Source of the DNA: Rhodoferax ferrireducens
Lineage (GTDB): Bacteria > Pseudomonadota > Gammaproteobacteria > Burkholderiales > Burkholderiaceae_C
DNA length: 64,000 nucleotides
Assembly: GCA_002083775.1 (NCBI GenBank)
Contig: MTEI01000006.1
Location: forward strand, 173,563 to 237,562
Direction of reading: 5' to 3'
Positions 8,984-19,529 of the stretch are shown here, in pieces (the first letter of the stretch is position 1; every line of letters begins with the position of its first letter). Below the pieces are notes generated by a model. That model ran no database searches and was not told where the DNA came from. It worked only from the letters and a program-made list of their open reading frames with translations. A program made the position numbers and the translations under genes.

Positions 8984-9859
8984 ATGACACAGCCCACGAC
9001 CCCCACCCTGTCACTGGCCACCGCTTGGCAGCTGGCACGCCCGGCTTCTTTTCCCCTGACCGGCGTCGCCTGCGTGCTGGGCACAGCCTCGGCCGCAGGC
9101 TGCGGTATTGACCTGGACTGGGCCGCGGCGCTGGCGGCGCTGCTGCTGGCCCTAGGGTTGCACGCGGGGGCCAACCTCTTGCAGGCGGGTTATGCGCTGG
9201 CCGATGGCGCAACGGCACCCACCGGCCCGTTTGCAGACCACCGCCTGCGCCTGAGGCAAGGCGGCCAGATCAGCCCCACCGAGATCCGTCAGCTGGCCTG
9301 GGTGGTGCTGGGCATGATGCTGGCGGCGGGCCTGGTGCTGGCCGTCAAAGCGGGCGGCGGCCTGCTGTTGGTGGGTCTGGGGGGCGCACTGCTGGCCGTG
9401 CTGTTTGCGGTGCCACCCTGGCGTCTGGGGTCGCGCGGGCTGGCTGAAGTGAGCGCAGTGCTGGCCTGGTGGCTGGTGGTGCTGGGGGCTGATTATGTGC
9501 AGCGGCACCATTTCTTTGTAATTTCCGTGGTGGACGCGGTGAGTTTTGCCCTGCTGGTGGCCGCTGTGCCGCTGGCGCAGCGCTGGCGATCTGGCAGTTG
9601 GATGGTGGCAGCGCTGTACAGCCTGCTGATGCTGCTGGCCTACGGCTGGCTGGTGGGTGGCGTGGCGCTGCTGTATCACCCGCAGCCCGCGCTGTGGGGG
9701 CTGATCTCGCTGCCGGTGTCGCTGCTCGCCCTGGGTTTGCTTTGGGGCGGCGGGCAGCGGCCCGGTTGGGTCAAGCTGGCCCAATGGCTCAGCGTGGCGG
9801 CGGCCCTGCTGCATGGCATGACGATGGCGGGCGGTCTGATGACGGTGGCGATGCTCTGA
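8984..9859 (+). CDS. UbiA-like prenyltransferase family membrane protein, active-site motifs degenerate
   Basis: About 291 residues with eight to nine hydrophobic helices; the start WQLARPASFPLTGVACVLGT resembles MenA/UbiA prenyltransferases. In that family the first Asp-rich motif (NDYxDxxxG) follows helix 2. Here the corresponding stretch reads NLLQAGYALADGA and the second motif (NDxRDxxxD) is replaced by VPLAQRWRSG, so the metal-diphosphate ligands appear to be missing. The loop VPPWRLGSRGLAEVS still matches the YT.GP..L.Y.GL.E region. It may be a non-catalytic homologue. ATG 8984 was chosen because the family helix begins soon after; the frame opens at 8936. It lies 13 bases before the TRAP binding-protein gene. 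Confidence 0.55.
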   Translation: MTQPTTPTLSLATAWQLARPASFPLTGVACVLGTASAAGCGIDLDWAAALAALLLALGLHAGANLLQAGYALADGATAPTGPFADHRLRLRQGGQISPTEIRQLAWVVLGMMLAAGLVLAVKAGGGLLLVGLGGALLAVLFAVPPWRLGSRGLAEVSAVLAWWLVVLGADYVQRHHFFVISVVDAVSFALLVAAVPLAQRWRSGSWMVAALYSLLMLLAYGWLVGGVALLYHPQPALWGLISLPVSLLALGLLWGGGQRPGWVKLAQWLSVAAALLHGMTMAGGLMTVAML

Positions 9860-9872
9860 AGCGCCGCGCAAA

Positions 9873-12019
<2,147 letters not shown>

Positions 12020-12030
12020 ACCGTCTGCGA

Positions 12031-12088
12031 AGACCACACCACCCCGGCTCGGGGCCTGCACTTGCGGGCCTGGACCGGGGTCTTTTTT
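12031..12088 (+). terminator. Hairpin with T-run between dctP and dctQ (attenuator)
   Basis: ACCCCGG (12041-12047) pairs with CCGGGGT (12075-12081) and is followed by CTTTTTT. Outer AGACC/GGTCT-like pairing can extend it. The ribosome site GGAG of dctQ begins directly after the T-run. This looks like a partial rho-independent terminator lowering expression of the membrane subunits relative to DctP. Confidence 0.7.
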
Positions 12089-12098
12089 GGAGCATTCC

Positions 12099-12626
12099 AT
12101 GAAATTTCTCGACCATCTGGAAGAGTGGATCGTGGCCAGCATGCTGGCGGCCATGACCGCGCTGACCTTTTTGCAGGTTGTGATGCGTTATGTGTTCAAC
12201 AGCGGCTTTTCATGGGCGCTGGAGCTGACCACGGTGTTTTTTGCCTTCATGATCTTTGTGGGCATCTCTTACGGCGTGCGCGTGGGCTCGCACATTGGGG
12301 TGGACGCGCTGGTGAAGATGATGGGCCACAACGCCCGGCGCAATGTGTCGATTCTGGCGGTGCTGCTGAGCCTGCTGTATGTGGGTTTTGTGCTTACCGG
12401 CGCCAGCATTTACGTGTTGAAGATGAAAGAAGTCGGCATTGAATTTGAAGACATGCCGATTGAACGCTGGCAAGTGCTGGCGGTGATGCCGCTGGGCTAT
12501 GTGCTCACCGGCTGGCGTTTTATGCAAATTTTGACCGGTCTGATCAGCGGCAAGACCGACAGCCTGCGCCTGGCTGATGAAGCTGCCGAAGCCCTCAAAC
12601 TCAAGGCCGAGGACACCCCATCATGA
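12099..12626 (+). CDS. dctQ: TRAP transporter small membrane subunit DctQ
   Basis: A 175-residue protein with four hydrophobic helices, the usual DctQ topology. MKFLDHLEEWIVASMLAAMT is followed by FLQVVMRYVFNSGFSWALEL, which matches the DctQ block (QV..RY.f....W..E). It forms the small integral membrane part of the TRAP transporter with DctM. ATG 12099 has GGAG seven bases upstream. The stop overlaps the dctM start by four bases, implying translational coupling. Confidence 0.9.
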   Translation: MKFLDHLEEWIVASMLAAMTALTFLQVVMRYVFNSGFSWALELTTVFFAFMIFVGISYGVRVGSHIGVDALVKMMGHNARRNVSILAVLLSLLYVGFVLTGASIYVLKMKEVGIEFEDMPIERWQVLAVMPLGYVLTGWRFMQILTGLISGKTDSLRLADEAAEALKLKAEDTPS

Positions 12627-13915
12627 ATACACTGGTCTTGTTTACCGCACTGTTCTTCTGCATGGCCATTGGCATGCCGATTGCCATCAGCCTGGGTCTG
12701 TCGAGCCTGTTGACGATCTTTTTCTTCTCGCAAGACTCGCTGGCGTCGATGTCGATCAAGCTGTTTGAAACCAGCGAACACTACACGCTGATGAGCATTC
12801 CGTTCTTTGTGCTGGCGGGTGCCCTGATGAGCACCGGCGGGGTGGCCAAACGCATGGTGGCCTTTGCCATTGCGGCGGTGGGGCACCTGCGCGGCGGGCT
12901 GGCCATTGCCTCCATTCTGGCGTGTATGTTGTTTGCGGCGGTGTCGGGCTCCAGCCCGGCCACGGTGGTGGCCATTGGCTCGATCGTGATTGCCGGTATG
13001 GTGAAAAACGGCTACCCGATTGAGTTTGGTGCCGGGGTGATCTGCAATGCCGGCACGCTGGGCATTTTGATTCCACCCAGCATCGTCATGGTGGTGTACG
13101 CCGCTGTGACCGAGGTGTCGGTGGGCCGCATCTTCATGGCCGGCGTCATTCCGGGGCTGCTGCTGGGCTTCATGTTGATGGTGGCGGTGTGGTGGCGCGC
13201 GGGCAAACTCAAGCTCAAGACGCCCCCAAAAGCCAGCGCCAGCGAGGTCTTTAAGGCCTTCCGCGAATCCCTGTGGGGGCTGGCGCTGCTGGTCATCATC
13301 ATGGGCGGTATCTACGGCGGCATCTTCACCCCCACCGAGGCGGCTGCCGTGTCGGCGGTGTATGCGCTGGTGGTGGCGGTGTTCATCTACCGCGACCTGG
13401 CCCCCAAACAGATTCCGCATGTGTTTCTGGACGCCGGGCGCACCACGGTCATGTTGATGTTCATCGTGGCCAACGCGCTGCTGTTTGCCCACGTACTCAC
13501 CACCGAGCGCATTCCGCAGACCATTGCCGAGCAGATTGTCGGCATGGGCATGACACCTTGGATGTTCCTAATGGTGGTCAACATCATCCTGCTGGTGGCG
13601 GGCAACTTCATGGAGCCTACCGGCATCATCCTGATTCTGGCACCCATCTTTTTCCCGATTGCCACCCAGTTGGGCATTGACCCGATTCACCTCGGCGTGA
13701 TCATGGTGGTGAACATGGAGATTGGCATGGTGACGCCACCGGTGGGGTTGAACCTGTTTGTCACCAGCGGGGTGACCGGCATGAATCTGGTGCAGGTGAC
13801 CAAGGCGGCGTTGCCGTGGCTGTCGGTGCTGCTGGTGTTTTTGGTGATGATCACCTACATCCCGCAGATCACGCTGTTCCTGCCGGACATGATCTTTGGC
13901 AAGGCCAGTCTGTAG
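12623..13915 (+). CDS. dctM: TRAP transporter large membrane subunit DctM
   Basis: A 430-residue ion-coupled permease with about twelve hydrophobic segments. Diagnostic DctM features are MPIAISLGLSSLL near the start, SIPFFVLAGALMSTGG, AAVSGSSPATVVAIGSI, GTLGILIPPSIVMVVYA, FTPTEAAAVSAVYAL and the C-terminal MVTPPVGLNLFV. It drives Na+-dependent uptake of the substrate delivered by DctP. It overlaps dctQ by 4 bp (ATGA) and is the last gene of the operon; a short interspersed repeat follows its stop directly. Confidence 0.93.
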   Translation: MNTLVLFTALFFCMAIGMPIAISLGLSSLLTIFFFSQDSLASMSIKLFETSEHYTLMSIPFFVLAGALMSTGGVAKRMVAFAIAAVGHLRGGLAIASILACMLFAAVSGSSPATVVAIGSIVIAGMVKNGYPIEFGAGVICNAGTLGILIPPSIVMVVYAAVTEVSVGRIFMAGVIPGLLLGFMLMVAVWWRAGKLKLKTPPKASASEVFKAFRESLWGLALLVIIMGGIYGGIFTPTEAAAVSAVYALVVAVFIYRDLAPKQIPHVFLDAGRTTVMLMFIVANALLFAHVLTTERIPQTIAEQIVGMGMTPWMFLMVVNIILLVAGNFMEPTGIILILAPIFFPIATQLGIDPIHLGVIMVVNMEIGMVTPPVGLNLFVTSGVTGMNLVQVTKAALPWLSVLLVFLVMITYIPQITLFLPDMIFGKASL

Positions 13916-13975
13916 AAGCTATATGCTTTTTATGCCTCCAGCCCTTATCCAATAAGGGCTGGTAGCTATAAACTT
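13916..13975. repeat. Short interspersed repeat after dctM
   Basis: Same family as at 2966: AGCTAT at both ends around CCAGCCCTTAT-CC-AATAAGGGCTGG. It begins directly after the dctM stop and could serve as a terminator hairpin between dctM and the convergent MBL gene. Confidence 0.75.
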
Positions 13976-14002
13976 AGATCTTTCGAGCCGTCTTCAATCC
14001 AG

Positions 14003-14647
14003 TCACGCCACCGCATCTGCCACGTACGGGTTGCTGCGCCGCTCGCGCCCGAAGGTGCTCTCCGGCCCGTGGCCAGGGATGAACACCGTGTCATCACCCA
14101 TCGGCCACAGGCGGTTTTTGATGCTGGCGATCAGCGTGGCGTGGTCCCCTTGCGGGAAGTCGGTGCGGCCAATTGACCCGGCAAACAACACATCACCGAC
14201 AAACGCGCGCTTGGCCTCGGGTGAATAAAACACCACATGCCCCGGCGTGTGCCCCGGGCAATGCCGCACCTGCAGCGTGCAGTTACCCACCTTGACCGTG
14301 TCACCGTCATGCAACCAGCGTGTGGGTTTGAACAACTTGGCCGGCGGAAAACCAAACATCTTGCTCTGCGCGGGCAGGCCGTCAATCCAGAACTGATCGG
14401 CTTCCTGCGGGCCGACGATGGGCAGACTCAGCCGCTCGGCCAGCTCGCCAGTGCCCCCAGCGTGGTCAATGTGCGCGTGGGTCAGCCAGATTTGGCCCAG
14501 CGTCAGGCCCAGGCGCTTGACCTCAGCCAGGATCAGGTCCAGATCACCGCCCGGGTCAATCACAGCGGCTTGCATCGTCTGGTCACACCAGACCAGGGAG
14601 CAGTTTTGCTCAAACGGGGTGACGGGAATGGTGAGGTACTTGAACAT
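14003..14647 (-). CDS. MBL-fold hydrolase (glyoxalase II-like)
   Basis: A 214-residue metallo-beta-lactamase-fold hydrolase. Metal motif THAHIDHAGG (HxHxDH), then HCPGHTPGH, VGDVLFAGSIGRTDFP and the C-terminal HGPESTFGRE identify the small YcbL/GloB-like group. These hydrolyse S-D-lactoylglutathione or related thioesters in the cytoplasm. ATG 14647 (MFKYLTIPVTPFEQN) was chosen as the usual family start; the frame extends to 14713. It is divergent from the hsdR gene, with about 90 bases between starts. Confidence 0.85.
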   Translation of the reverse strand: MFKYLTIPVTPFEQNCSLVWCDQTMQAAVIDPGGDLDLILAEVKRLGLTLGQIWLTHAHIDHAGGTGELAERLSLPIVGPQEADQFWIDGLPAQSKMFGFPPAKLFKPTRWLHDGDTVKVGNCTLQVRHCPGHTPGHVVFYSPEAKRAFVGDVLFAGSIGRTDFPQGDHATLIASIKNRLWPMGDDTVFIPGHGPESTFGRERRSNPYVADAVA

Positions 14648-14737
14648 GGTTTGAATGGTGGTGGCGGGTGACAAAAACAGGCGAATGTCATGAGTATGCA
14701 CGGAAGTCGCCACCTAAAATGCCTTGAAGGGGACCCC

Positions 14738-17593
14738 ATGCCGCCAGGGCAAAAAGCCAGAGTCAGTATCGATGCGCTGCTCACTGCAGCGGGCTGGCAC
14801 GTCTGCAACATGGCGCACGCCAACATCCACGCCGCGCGTGGTGTGGCCATCCGCGAATTCCCCCTCAACCCCGGCTACGGCTTTGCCGACTACCTGCTTT
14901 ATATCGATGCCAAAGCCGCTGGCGTGATTGAAGCCAAAAAAGAGGGCAGCACGCTGACCGGGGTGGAAGTGCAATCGGCCCGCTACGCACAAGGTCTGCC
15001 AAGTTCACTGCCCGCCTGGGTGCGGCCGCTGCCCTTCAGCTACGAGTCCACCGGCATCGAAACCCACTTCACCCAGGGGCTGGACCCCGAGCCACGCGCC
15101 CGCGCGGTGTTTGCTTTTCACCGGCCCGAAACGCTGGCCGCTTTTTTGAAAGCCCTGCCCACACCCGGCTGGGCAGCCTCTGCCGCGTTGCACACCGGCC
15201 CGGGCGAGCCTGCGACCGCGCACGACTTTGACCCTGCACCTGCTGCATCTTCAGTAGCTGCTGACCCTTATGGAACAAGGGCTGCCACCTTTTTAGGCCG
15301 TATCCCCTCCATGCCAACGTTGATCGAAGAAGGCCTGTGGCCTGCCCAGATCATCGCCATCCGCAACCTGGAAGCCAGCCTCAAGGCCAACAAGCCCCGC
15401 GCCCTGATCCAGATGGCCACCGGCAGCGGCAAAACCTACACCGCCATCAGTTTCATCTACCGCCTGATCAAGTTTGCCGGGGCCAAACGGGTGTTGTTTC
15501 TGGTGGACCGGGGCAACCTGGGCCGCCAGACCAAAAAAGAGTTTGACCAATACACGTCACCCTACAACAACTTCAAGTTTGGTGAGGAATACATCGTCCA
15601 GCACCTGCAAAGCAACCAGCTCGACACCACGGCGCGCGTCACCATCTGCACCATCCAGCGCCTTTTCAGCATGTTGAAAGGCCGCGAGCTGGCCCCCGAA
15701 GACGACGAACAAAGCGTGGACGGCCTAGGCAGCCTGTTCAAAACGCCCGAGCCCATTGGCTACAACCCTGCCTTCCCCATCGAGACGTTTGACATCATCG
15801 TCACCGACGAAGCCCACCGCAGCATCTACAACCTGTGGCGGCAAGTGCTGGAGTACTTTGACGCTTACCTGATCGGCCTGACCGCCACGCCGTCCAAACA
15901 AACCTTTGGCTTCTTCAACCAGAACCTGGTCATGGAATACGGCCACCCCCAGGCCGTGGCCGATGGCGTGAACGTGAACTACGACGTTTACCGCATCCGC
16001 ACCCAGGTGAGTGAACACGGCAGCCAGATCGAGGCGGGTTACTCCGTGGGCTACCGCGACCGCCTGACGCGCCAAACCCGCTGGCAAGAGCTGGACGAAG
16101 ACATGGCCTACGACGCCGACGCGCTGGACCGCGCCGTGCAAACGCCCGACCAGATCCGCACCATCGTCCGCACCTTCCGTGACAAGCTGCCGCTGGACAT
16201 CTTCCCCGGCCGCACCGAGGTGCCCAAGACCCTGGTTTTTGCCAAAGACGACAACCACGCCGAAAAAATTGTCGACATCCTGCGCGAAGAGTTTGGCAAG
16301 GGCAACGACTTTGCCCAGAAGATCACCTACAAAACTACCGGCGACAAGCCCGAGAACCTGATCAGCGCCTTTCGCAACAGCTACTTTCCCCGCATAGCCG
16401 TCACCGTGGACATGATCGCCACCGGCACCGACATCAAGCCGGTGGAAATTGTCATGTTCATGCGCTCGGTGAAAAGCCGCAACTTCTTCGAGCAGATGAA
16501 AGGCCGCGGCGTGCGCATTTGCGACCCCACCGACTTGCAGGCCGTGACGCCTGACGCGGTCAGCAAGACGCACTTCGTCATCGTCGACTGCGTGGGCGTG
16601 TGTGAGCAGGACAAGACCGACTCCGCCCCCATGGACGCCAAAAAGTCCGTGCCGTTTGACAAACTGCTGCAAGCCGTGGCGCTGGGCAATGTGCAGCCCG
16701 AGGTGCTGAGCAGCGTCGCCGCCCGCCTGGCCCGGATGGACCGCGAGCTGACCGAGCCCGACAAGCTACGCATCGTGCAGGCCTCTGGCGGCGCGTCCCT
16801 CAAAGACCTGGCGCGCAGCCTGGTCGATGCGCTCAACCCCGACACCTATACCAACCTGTCACCTGGTGAGGCCGACCAGGTGATGCTCAAAGCCGTCAAA
16901 CCGCTGTGCGACCCCGCCCTGCGCAACCTGTTGATCGATCTGAAAAAGAAGGCCGAGCAAGTCATCGACACGGTGACGCAAGACACCCTGCTGGAAGCCG
17001 ACTTCAGCGAGGCCGCCCGCGACCGCGCCAAAGGCACGGTGGAAAGTTTTGAGGCCTTCATCACCCAGCACAAAGACGAAATCACCGCGCTACAAATTTT
17101 GTATCAGCAACCCCAGCGTCTAAAAGGGCTACAGACCGAAATACTCACCTTTGAGGCGCTCAAGGCGCTGGCCGACACCCTGCAAGCCCCGCCGCATCTG
17201 TGGACCGAAGGCCAACTGTGGCAAGCCTATGCAGCGCTGGACAAAAGCCGGGTCAAAGGCGAAAACCGCAAACGCATCCTGACCGACCTGGTCAGCCTGG
17301 TGCGTTTTGCCATGCACCAGGACAATGAGCTGGTGCCGTTCCCCGAGCGCGTGAATGCCAACTACCATGCCTGGCTGGCGCAGCAAACGCAGGCCGGCAC
17401 CACATTCACTTCTGAGCAACGCCACTGGCTAGACATGATCCGTGACCACATTGCCGCCAACCTCAGTGTTTTGCCCGACGACTTTGAATACTCCCCCTTC
17501 GCCCAGGAAGGCGGCATGGGCCGCGTGTACCAACTGTTTGGCGCGGAACTGCCTAATGTGCTTGAGGCTTTGAATCGGGAGTTGGCGGCGTGA
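14738..17593 (+). CDS. hsdR: Type I restriction enzyme, R subunit (EcoEI-like)
   Basis: A 951-residue motor-nuclease of a type I restriction-modification complex: it translocates and cuts unmodified DNA with HsdM and HsdS. The N-terminal PD-ExK nuclease is visible at about residues 47-68 (GYGFADYL, then IEAKKEG). The helicase has Walker A at about 227-234 (ATGSGKT), DEAH (TDEAHRSIYN), motif III (LTATPS) and the second RecA domain (KTLVFAKDDNHA, VTVDMIATGTDIKP, QMKGRGVRI), then an EcoEI-type C-terminal helical domain. ATG 14738 has GAAGGGG upstream; 14690 is another in-frame ATG. A short interspersed repeat is embedded in frame at residues about 172-184. The stop overlaps the hsdS start. Confidence 0.93.
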   Translation: MPPGQKARVSIDALLTAAGWHVCNMAHANIHAARGVAIREFPLNPGYGFADYLLYIDAKAAGVIEAKKEGSTLTGVEVQSARYAQGLPSSLPAWVRPLPFSYESTGIETHFTQGLDPEPRARAVFAFHRPETLAAFLKALPTPGWAASAALHTGPGEPATAHDFDPAPAASSVAADPYGTRAATFLGRIPSMPTLIEEGLWPAQIIAIRNLEASLKANKPRALIQMATGSGKTYTAISFIYRLIKFAGAKRVLFLVDRGNLGRQTKKEFDQYTSPYNNFKFGEEYIVQHLQSNQLDTTARVTICTIQRLFSMLKGRELAPEDDEQSVDGLGSLFKTPEPIGYNPAFPIETFDIIVTDEAHRSIYNLWRQVLEYFDAYLIGLTATPSKQTFGFFNQNLVMEYGHPQAVADGVNVNYDVYRIRTQVSEHGSQIEAGYSVGYRDRLTRQTRWQELDEDMAYDADALDRAVQTPDQIRTIVRTFRDKLPLDIFPGRTEVPKTLVFAKDDNHAEKIVDILREEFGKGNDFAQKITYKTTGDKPENLISAFRNSYFPRIAVTVDMIATGTDIKPVEIVMFMRSVKSRNFFEQMKGRGVRICDPTDLQAVTPDAVSKTHFVIVDCVGVCEQDKTDSAPMDAKKSVPFDKLLQAVALGNVQPEVLSSVAARLARMDRELTEPDKLRIVQASGGASLKDLARSLVDALNPDTYTNLSPGEADQVMLKAVKPLCDPALRNLLIDLKKKAEQVIDTVTQDTLLEADFSEAARDRAKGTVESFEAFITQHKDEITALQILYQQPQRLKGLQTEILTFEALKALADTLQAPPHLWTEGQLWQAYAALDKSRVKGENRKRILTDLVSLVRFAMHQDNELVPFPERVNANYHAWLAQQTQAGTTFTSEQRHWLDMIRDHIAANLSVLPDDFEYSPFAQEGGMGRVYQLFGAELPNVLEALNRELAA
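15253..15287 (+). repeat. Copy of the interspersed repeat inside hsdR
   Basis: AGTAGCTGCTGACCCTTATG and GAACAAGGGCTGCCA match the repeat family otherwise found between genes. It is read in frame as roughly VAADPYGTRAAT, in the linker between the nuclease and helicase parts of HsdR. Confidence 0.6.
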
Positions 17594-18990
17594 TGGAAGT
17601 GCTTGACGATGTGATCGCTGCCGCGCGATTGGTGCCACTGTCCGAAGCGGTTGAGGTCAATCCCAAGATTGATCGAACCGCGCTCCATGACGACTTGGAC
17701 GTGTCCTTCGTGCCGATGGCCGCGGTCGAAGCGTTGTCTGGCGGCATTGATGTATCGACCGTTCGCAAATACGCGGGGGTCAAAAAGGGCTACACACATT
17801 TCCGTGATGGCGACATTCTGTTTGCCAAGGTCACTCCTTGCATGGAAAACGGCAAGATGGCGATTGCCCGCAAGCTCGTCAACGGTGTTGGCTTTGGTTC
17901 AACCGAGTTCCACGTTCTGCGTCCGCGCGCTGGAGTTGACGCGAGGTATATCTACTACTTCGTTTCCAGCCAGACATTCCGCAAGGAAGCGTCCGGACAC
18001 ATGACCGGCGCGGTGGGTCTGCGTCGCGTGCCAAGTACGTTCCTCGAAGAACAACTGATCCCGTTGCCCGGCATCGAGCGGCAACGCGAAATCGTCGCCG
18101 AACTCGAAAAACAGTTCTCCCGCCTCGACGAAGCCGTCGCCAACCTCCAGCGCGTCAAAGCCAACCTCAAACGCTACAAAGCCTCCATCCTCAAAGACGC
18201 CGTAGAAGGCCGCCTCGTCCCCCTTGAGGCCGAACTAGCCCGCCGCGAAGGCCGCACATTCGAAACCGGCGAGCAGCTTTTGCAGCGGATTCTTGAAGCG
18301 CGCCGTAAAGAATGGAAGGGGCGTGGAAAGTGCAAGGAACCGGTTGCGGCCAATACAGCGGGGCTGACTCCGATGCCCAGTGGATGGACTTGGGCAACGA
18401 TCGAGCAACTCACTTACCTGGTTACCAGTGGTTCACGCGGGTGGGGCGACTTCTATTCCGACAACGGTGTTCTTTTCATCCGCGCTCAAGACATCAAAAC
18501 CGATGCCTTGAATATGACAGGCTTGGCCAGGGTCGATGTGCCGGTGGACGCAGAAGGCAGCAGAAGTAGTGTCAATGCAAATGACATTCTGGTCACCATA
18601 ACCGGCGCGAACGTCACCAAATCGGCGTTGGTGCCGATGTTGTCGGAGCCTGCGTTTGTAAGCCAGCATGTTGCACTTTTGAAACTGACCTCGTCCGACA
18701 CGGCCGCGTTCGTTTTCAATTGGCTGGTATCACCGGCCAATGGCCGGGAGACGCTTGAAAAGTTGGCGTATGGCGCTGGAAAACCCGGGCTCAGCCTGGA
18801 GCAGGTCCGTGCTTTACCAGTGGCGTTACCTCCGCAGGCGGAACAGGACCGGATTTGCGAAGAAATTGAGCGCCGTCTGTCACTCGTTCGCGGTGTTGAG
18901 TCCGAGGTTGATGCCAACCTCAAGCGCGCGCAGGCGTTGCGCCAAGCAACATTGGCGAAGGCGTTTTCTGAAAGAGACCAACTATGCTGA
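17593..18990 (+). CDS. hsdS: Type I restriction-modification specificity subunit
   Basis: A 465-residue DNA-recognition subunit with the usual two half-subunits. The first target-recognition domain covers about residues 10-160 (GDILFAKVTPCMENGK). A central coiled-coil (QREIVAELEKQFSRLDEAV, then ANLQRVKANLKRYKASILKD) acts as the spacer. The second recognition domain lies at about 255-420 (NDILVTITGANV) and a C-terminal helix follows (EEIERRLSLVRGVESEVD). Start ATG 17593 overlaps the hsdR stop (TGATG), implying translational coupling. Its 3' end overlaps the next gene by 7 bases. The methylase gene is not adjacent but lies 4.4 kb downstream of its stop, which is unusual. Confidence 0.92.
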   Translation: MEVLDDVIAAARLVPLSEAVEVNPKIDRTALHDDLDVSFVPMAAVEALSGGIDVSTVRKYAGVKKGYTHFRDGDILFAKVTPCMENGKMAIARKLVNGVGFGSTEFHVLRPRAGVDARYIYYFVSSQTFRKEASGHMTGAVGLRRVPSTFLEEQLIPLPGIERQREIVAELEKQFSRLDEAVANLQRVKANLKRYKASILKDAVEGRLVPLEAELARREGRTFETGEQLLQRILEARRKEWKGRGKCKEPVAANTAGLTPMPSGWTWATIEQLTYLVTSGSRGWGDFYSDNGVLFIRAQDIKTDALNMTGLARVDVPVDAEGSRSSVNANDILVTITGANVTKSALVPMLSEPAFVSQHVALLKLTSSDTAAFVFNWLVSPANGRETLEKLAYGAGKPGLSLEQVRALPVALPPQAEQDRICEEIERRLSLVRGVESEVDANLKRAQALRQATLAKAFSERDQLC

Positions 18991-19529
18991 AGCGGATTTG
19001 GAAAGATCCCGTATGGGCGAGCGTCATAGCTGCTGGCATGGGTGGCCTCTGGAGCTATTTGGCAGGTTGGTGGCCTGCAATTGTTCAGGGAGGCAAAGAT
19101 GCCTGGTTTTTTCTTGTCTCGACTTCACCGATTTCCCATTGGGTCGTTGTTTCGCTTGCTTTGATTGCATTGCCAACCCTTGTTGTTAGCGTGATGCTGG
19201 TTTGGCAAATGGTTCGACCGACGCCTGCATCGACACCAGAGTGGCACGGATATACCGAAGACAACTTTTTTGGGCTGCGTTGGCGATGGTCTTACTCTTC
19301 AATTGGCCGAATTCAAAGGCTTACAACGTTTTGTCCGTACTGCGATTTCCAAGTCTTTTGGCAAGATACCAGCGCATATGCGGCTGTAGACCGGATCGCG
19401 TTTCATTGCGATAGTTGCCATTCCAAACTGGGTGAGTTCACCGAGAGCTTTCATTCTTTAGAAAGTAAAACAGAGCGATTTATTCAGCAGAAAATCAGAA
19501 ACAGTTCAGCGAAGGGCATCGCGGTATGA
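18984..19529 (+). CDS. Membrane protein with C-terminal zinc-ribbon-like cysteines, unknown
   Basis: A 181-residue protein I do not recognise. Two hydrophobic helices lie at about residues 10-35 (VWASVIAAGMGGLWSYLAGW) and 50-76 (ISHWVVVSLALIALPTLVVS, continuing VMLVWQM). The C-terminal half is soluble and contains two Cys pairs, CPYC at about 118-121 and CDSC at about 142-145, arranged like a zinc ribbon. The start overlaps hsdS by 7 bases and the stop overlaps the next gene by 4 (ATGA), so it is translated with the restriction operon. Base composition is less GC-rich than hsdR or hsdM. A membrane-attached accessory of the restriction or defence cassette is plausible but unproven. Confidence 0.6.
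   Translation: MLKRIWKDPVWASVIAAGMGGLWSYLAGWWPAIVQGGKDAWFFLVSTSPISHWVVVSLALIALPTLVVSVMLVWQMVRPTPASTPEWHGYTEDNFFGLRWRWSYSSIGRIQRLTTFCPYCDFQVFWQDTSAYAAVDRIAFHCDSCHSKLGEFTESFHSLESKTERFIQQKIRNSSAKGIAV

Noticed and set aside
14690..14737. Upstream ATG for hsdR
   Set aside because: The extra 16 residues look unrelated to the family and ATG 14738 has a far better ribosome site.
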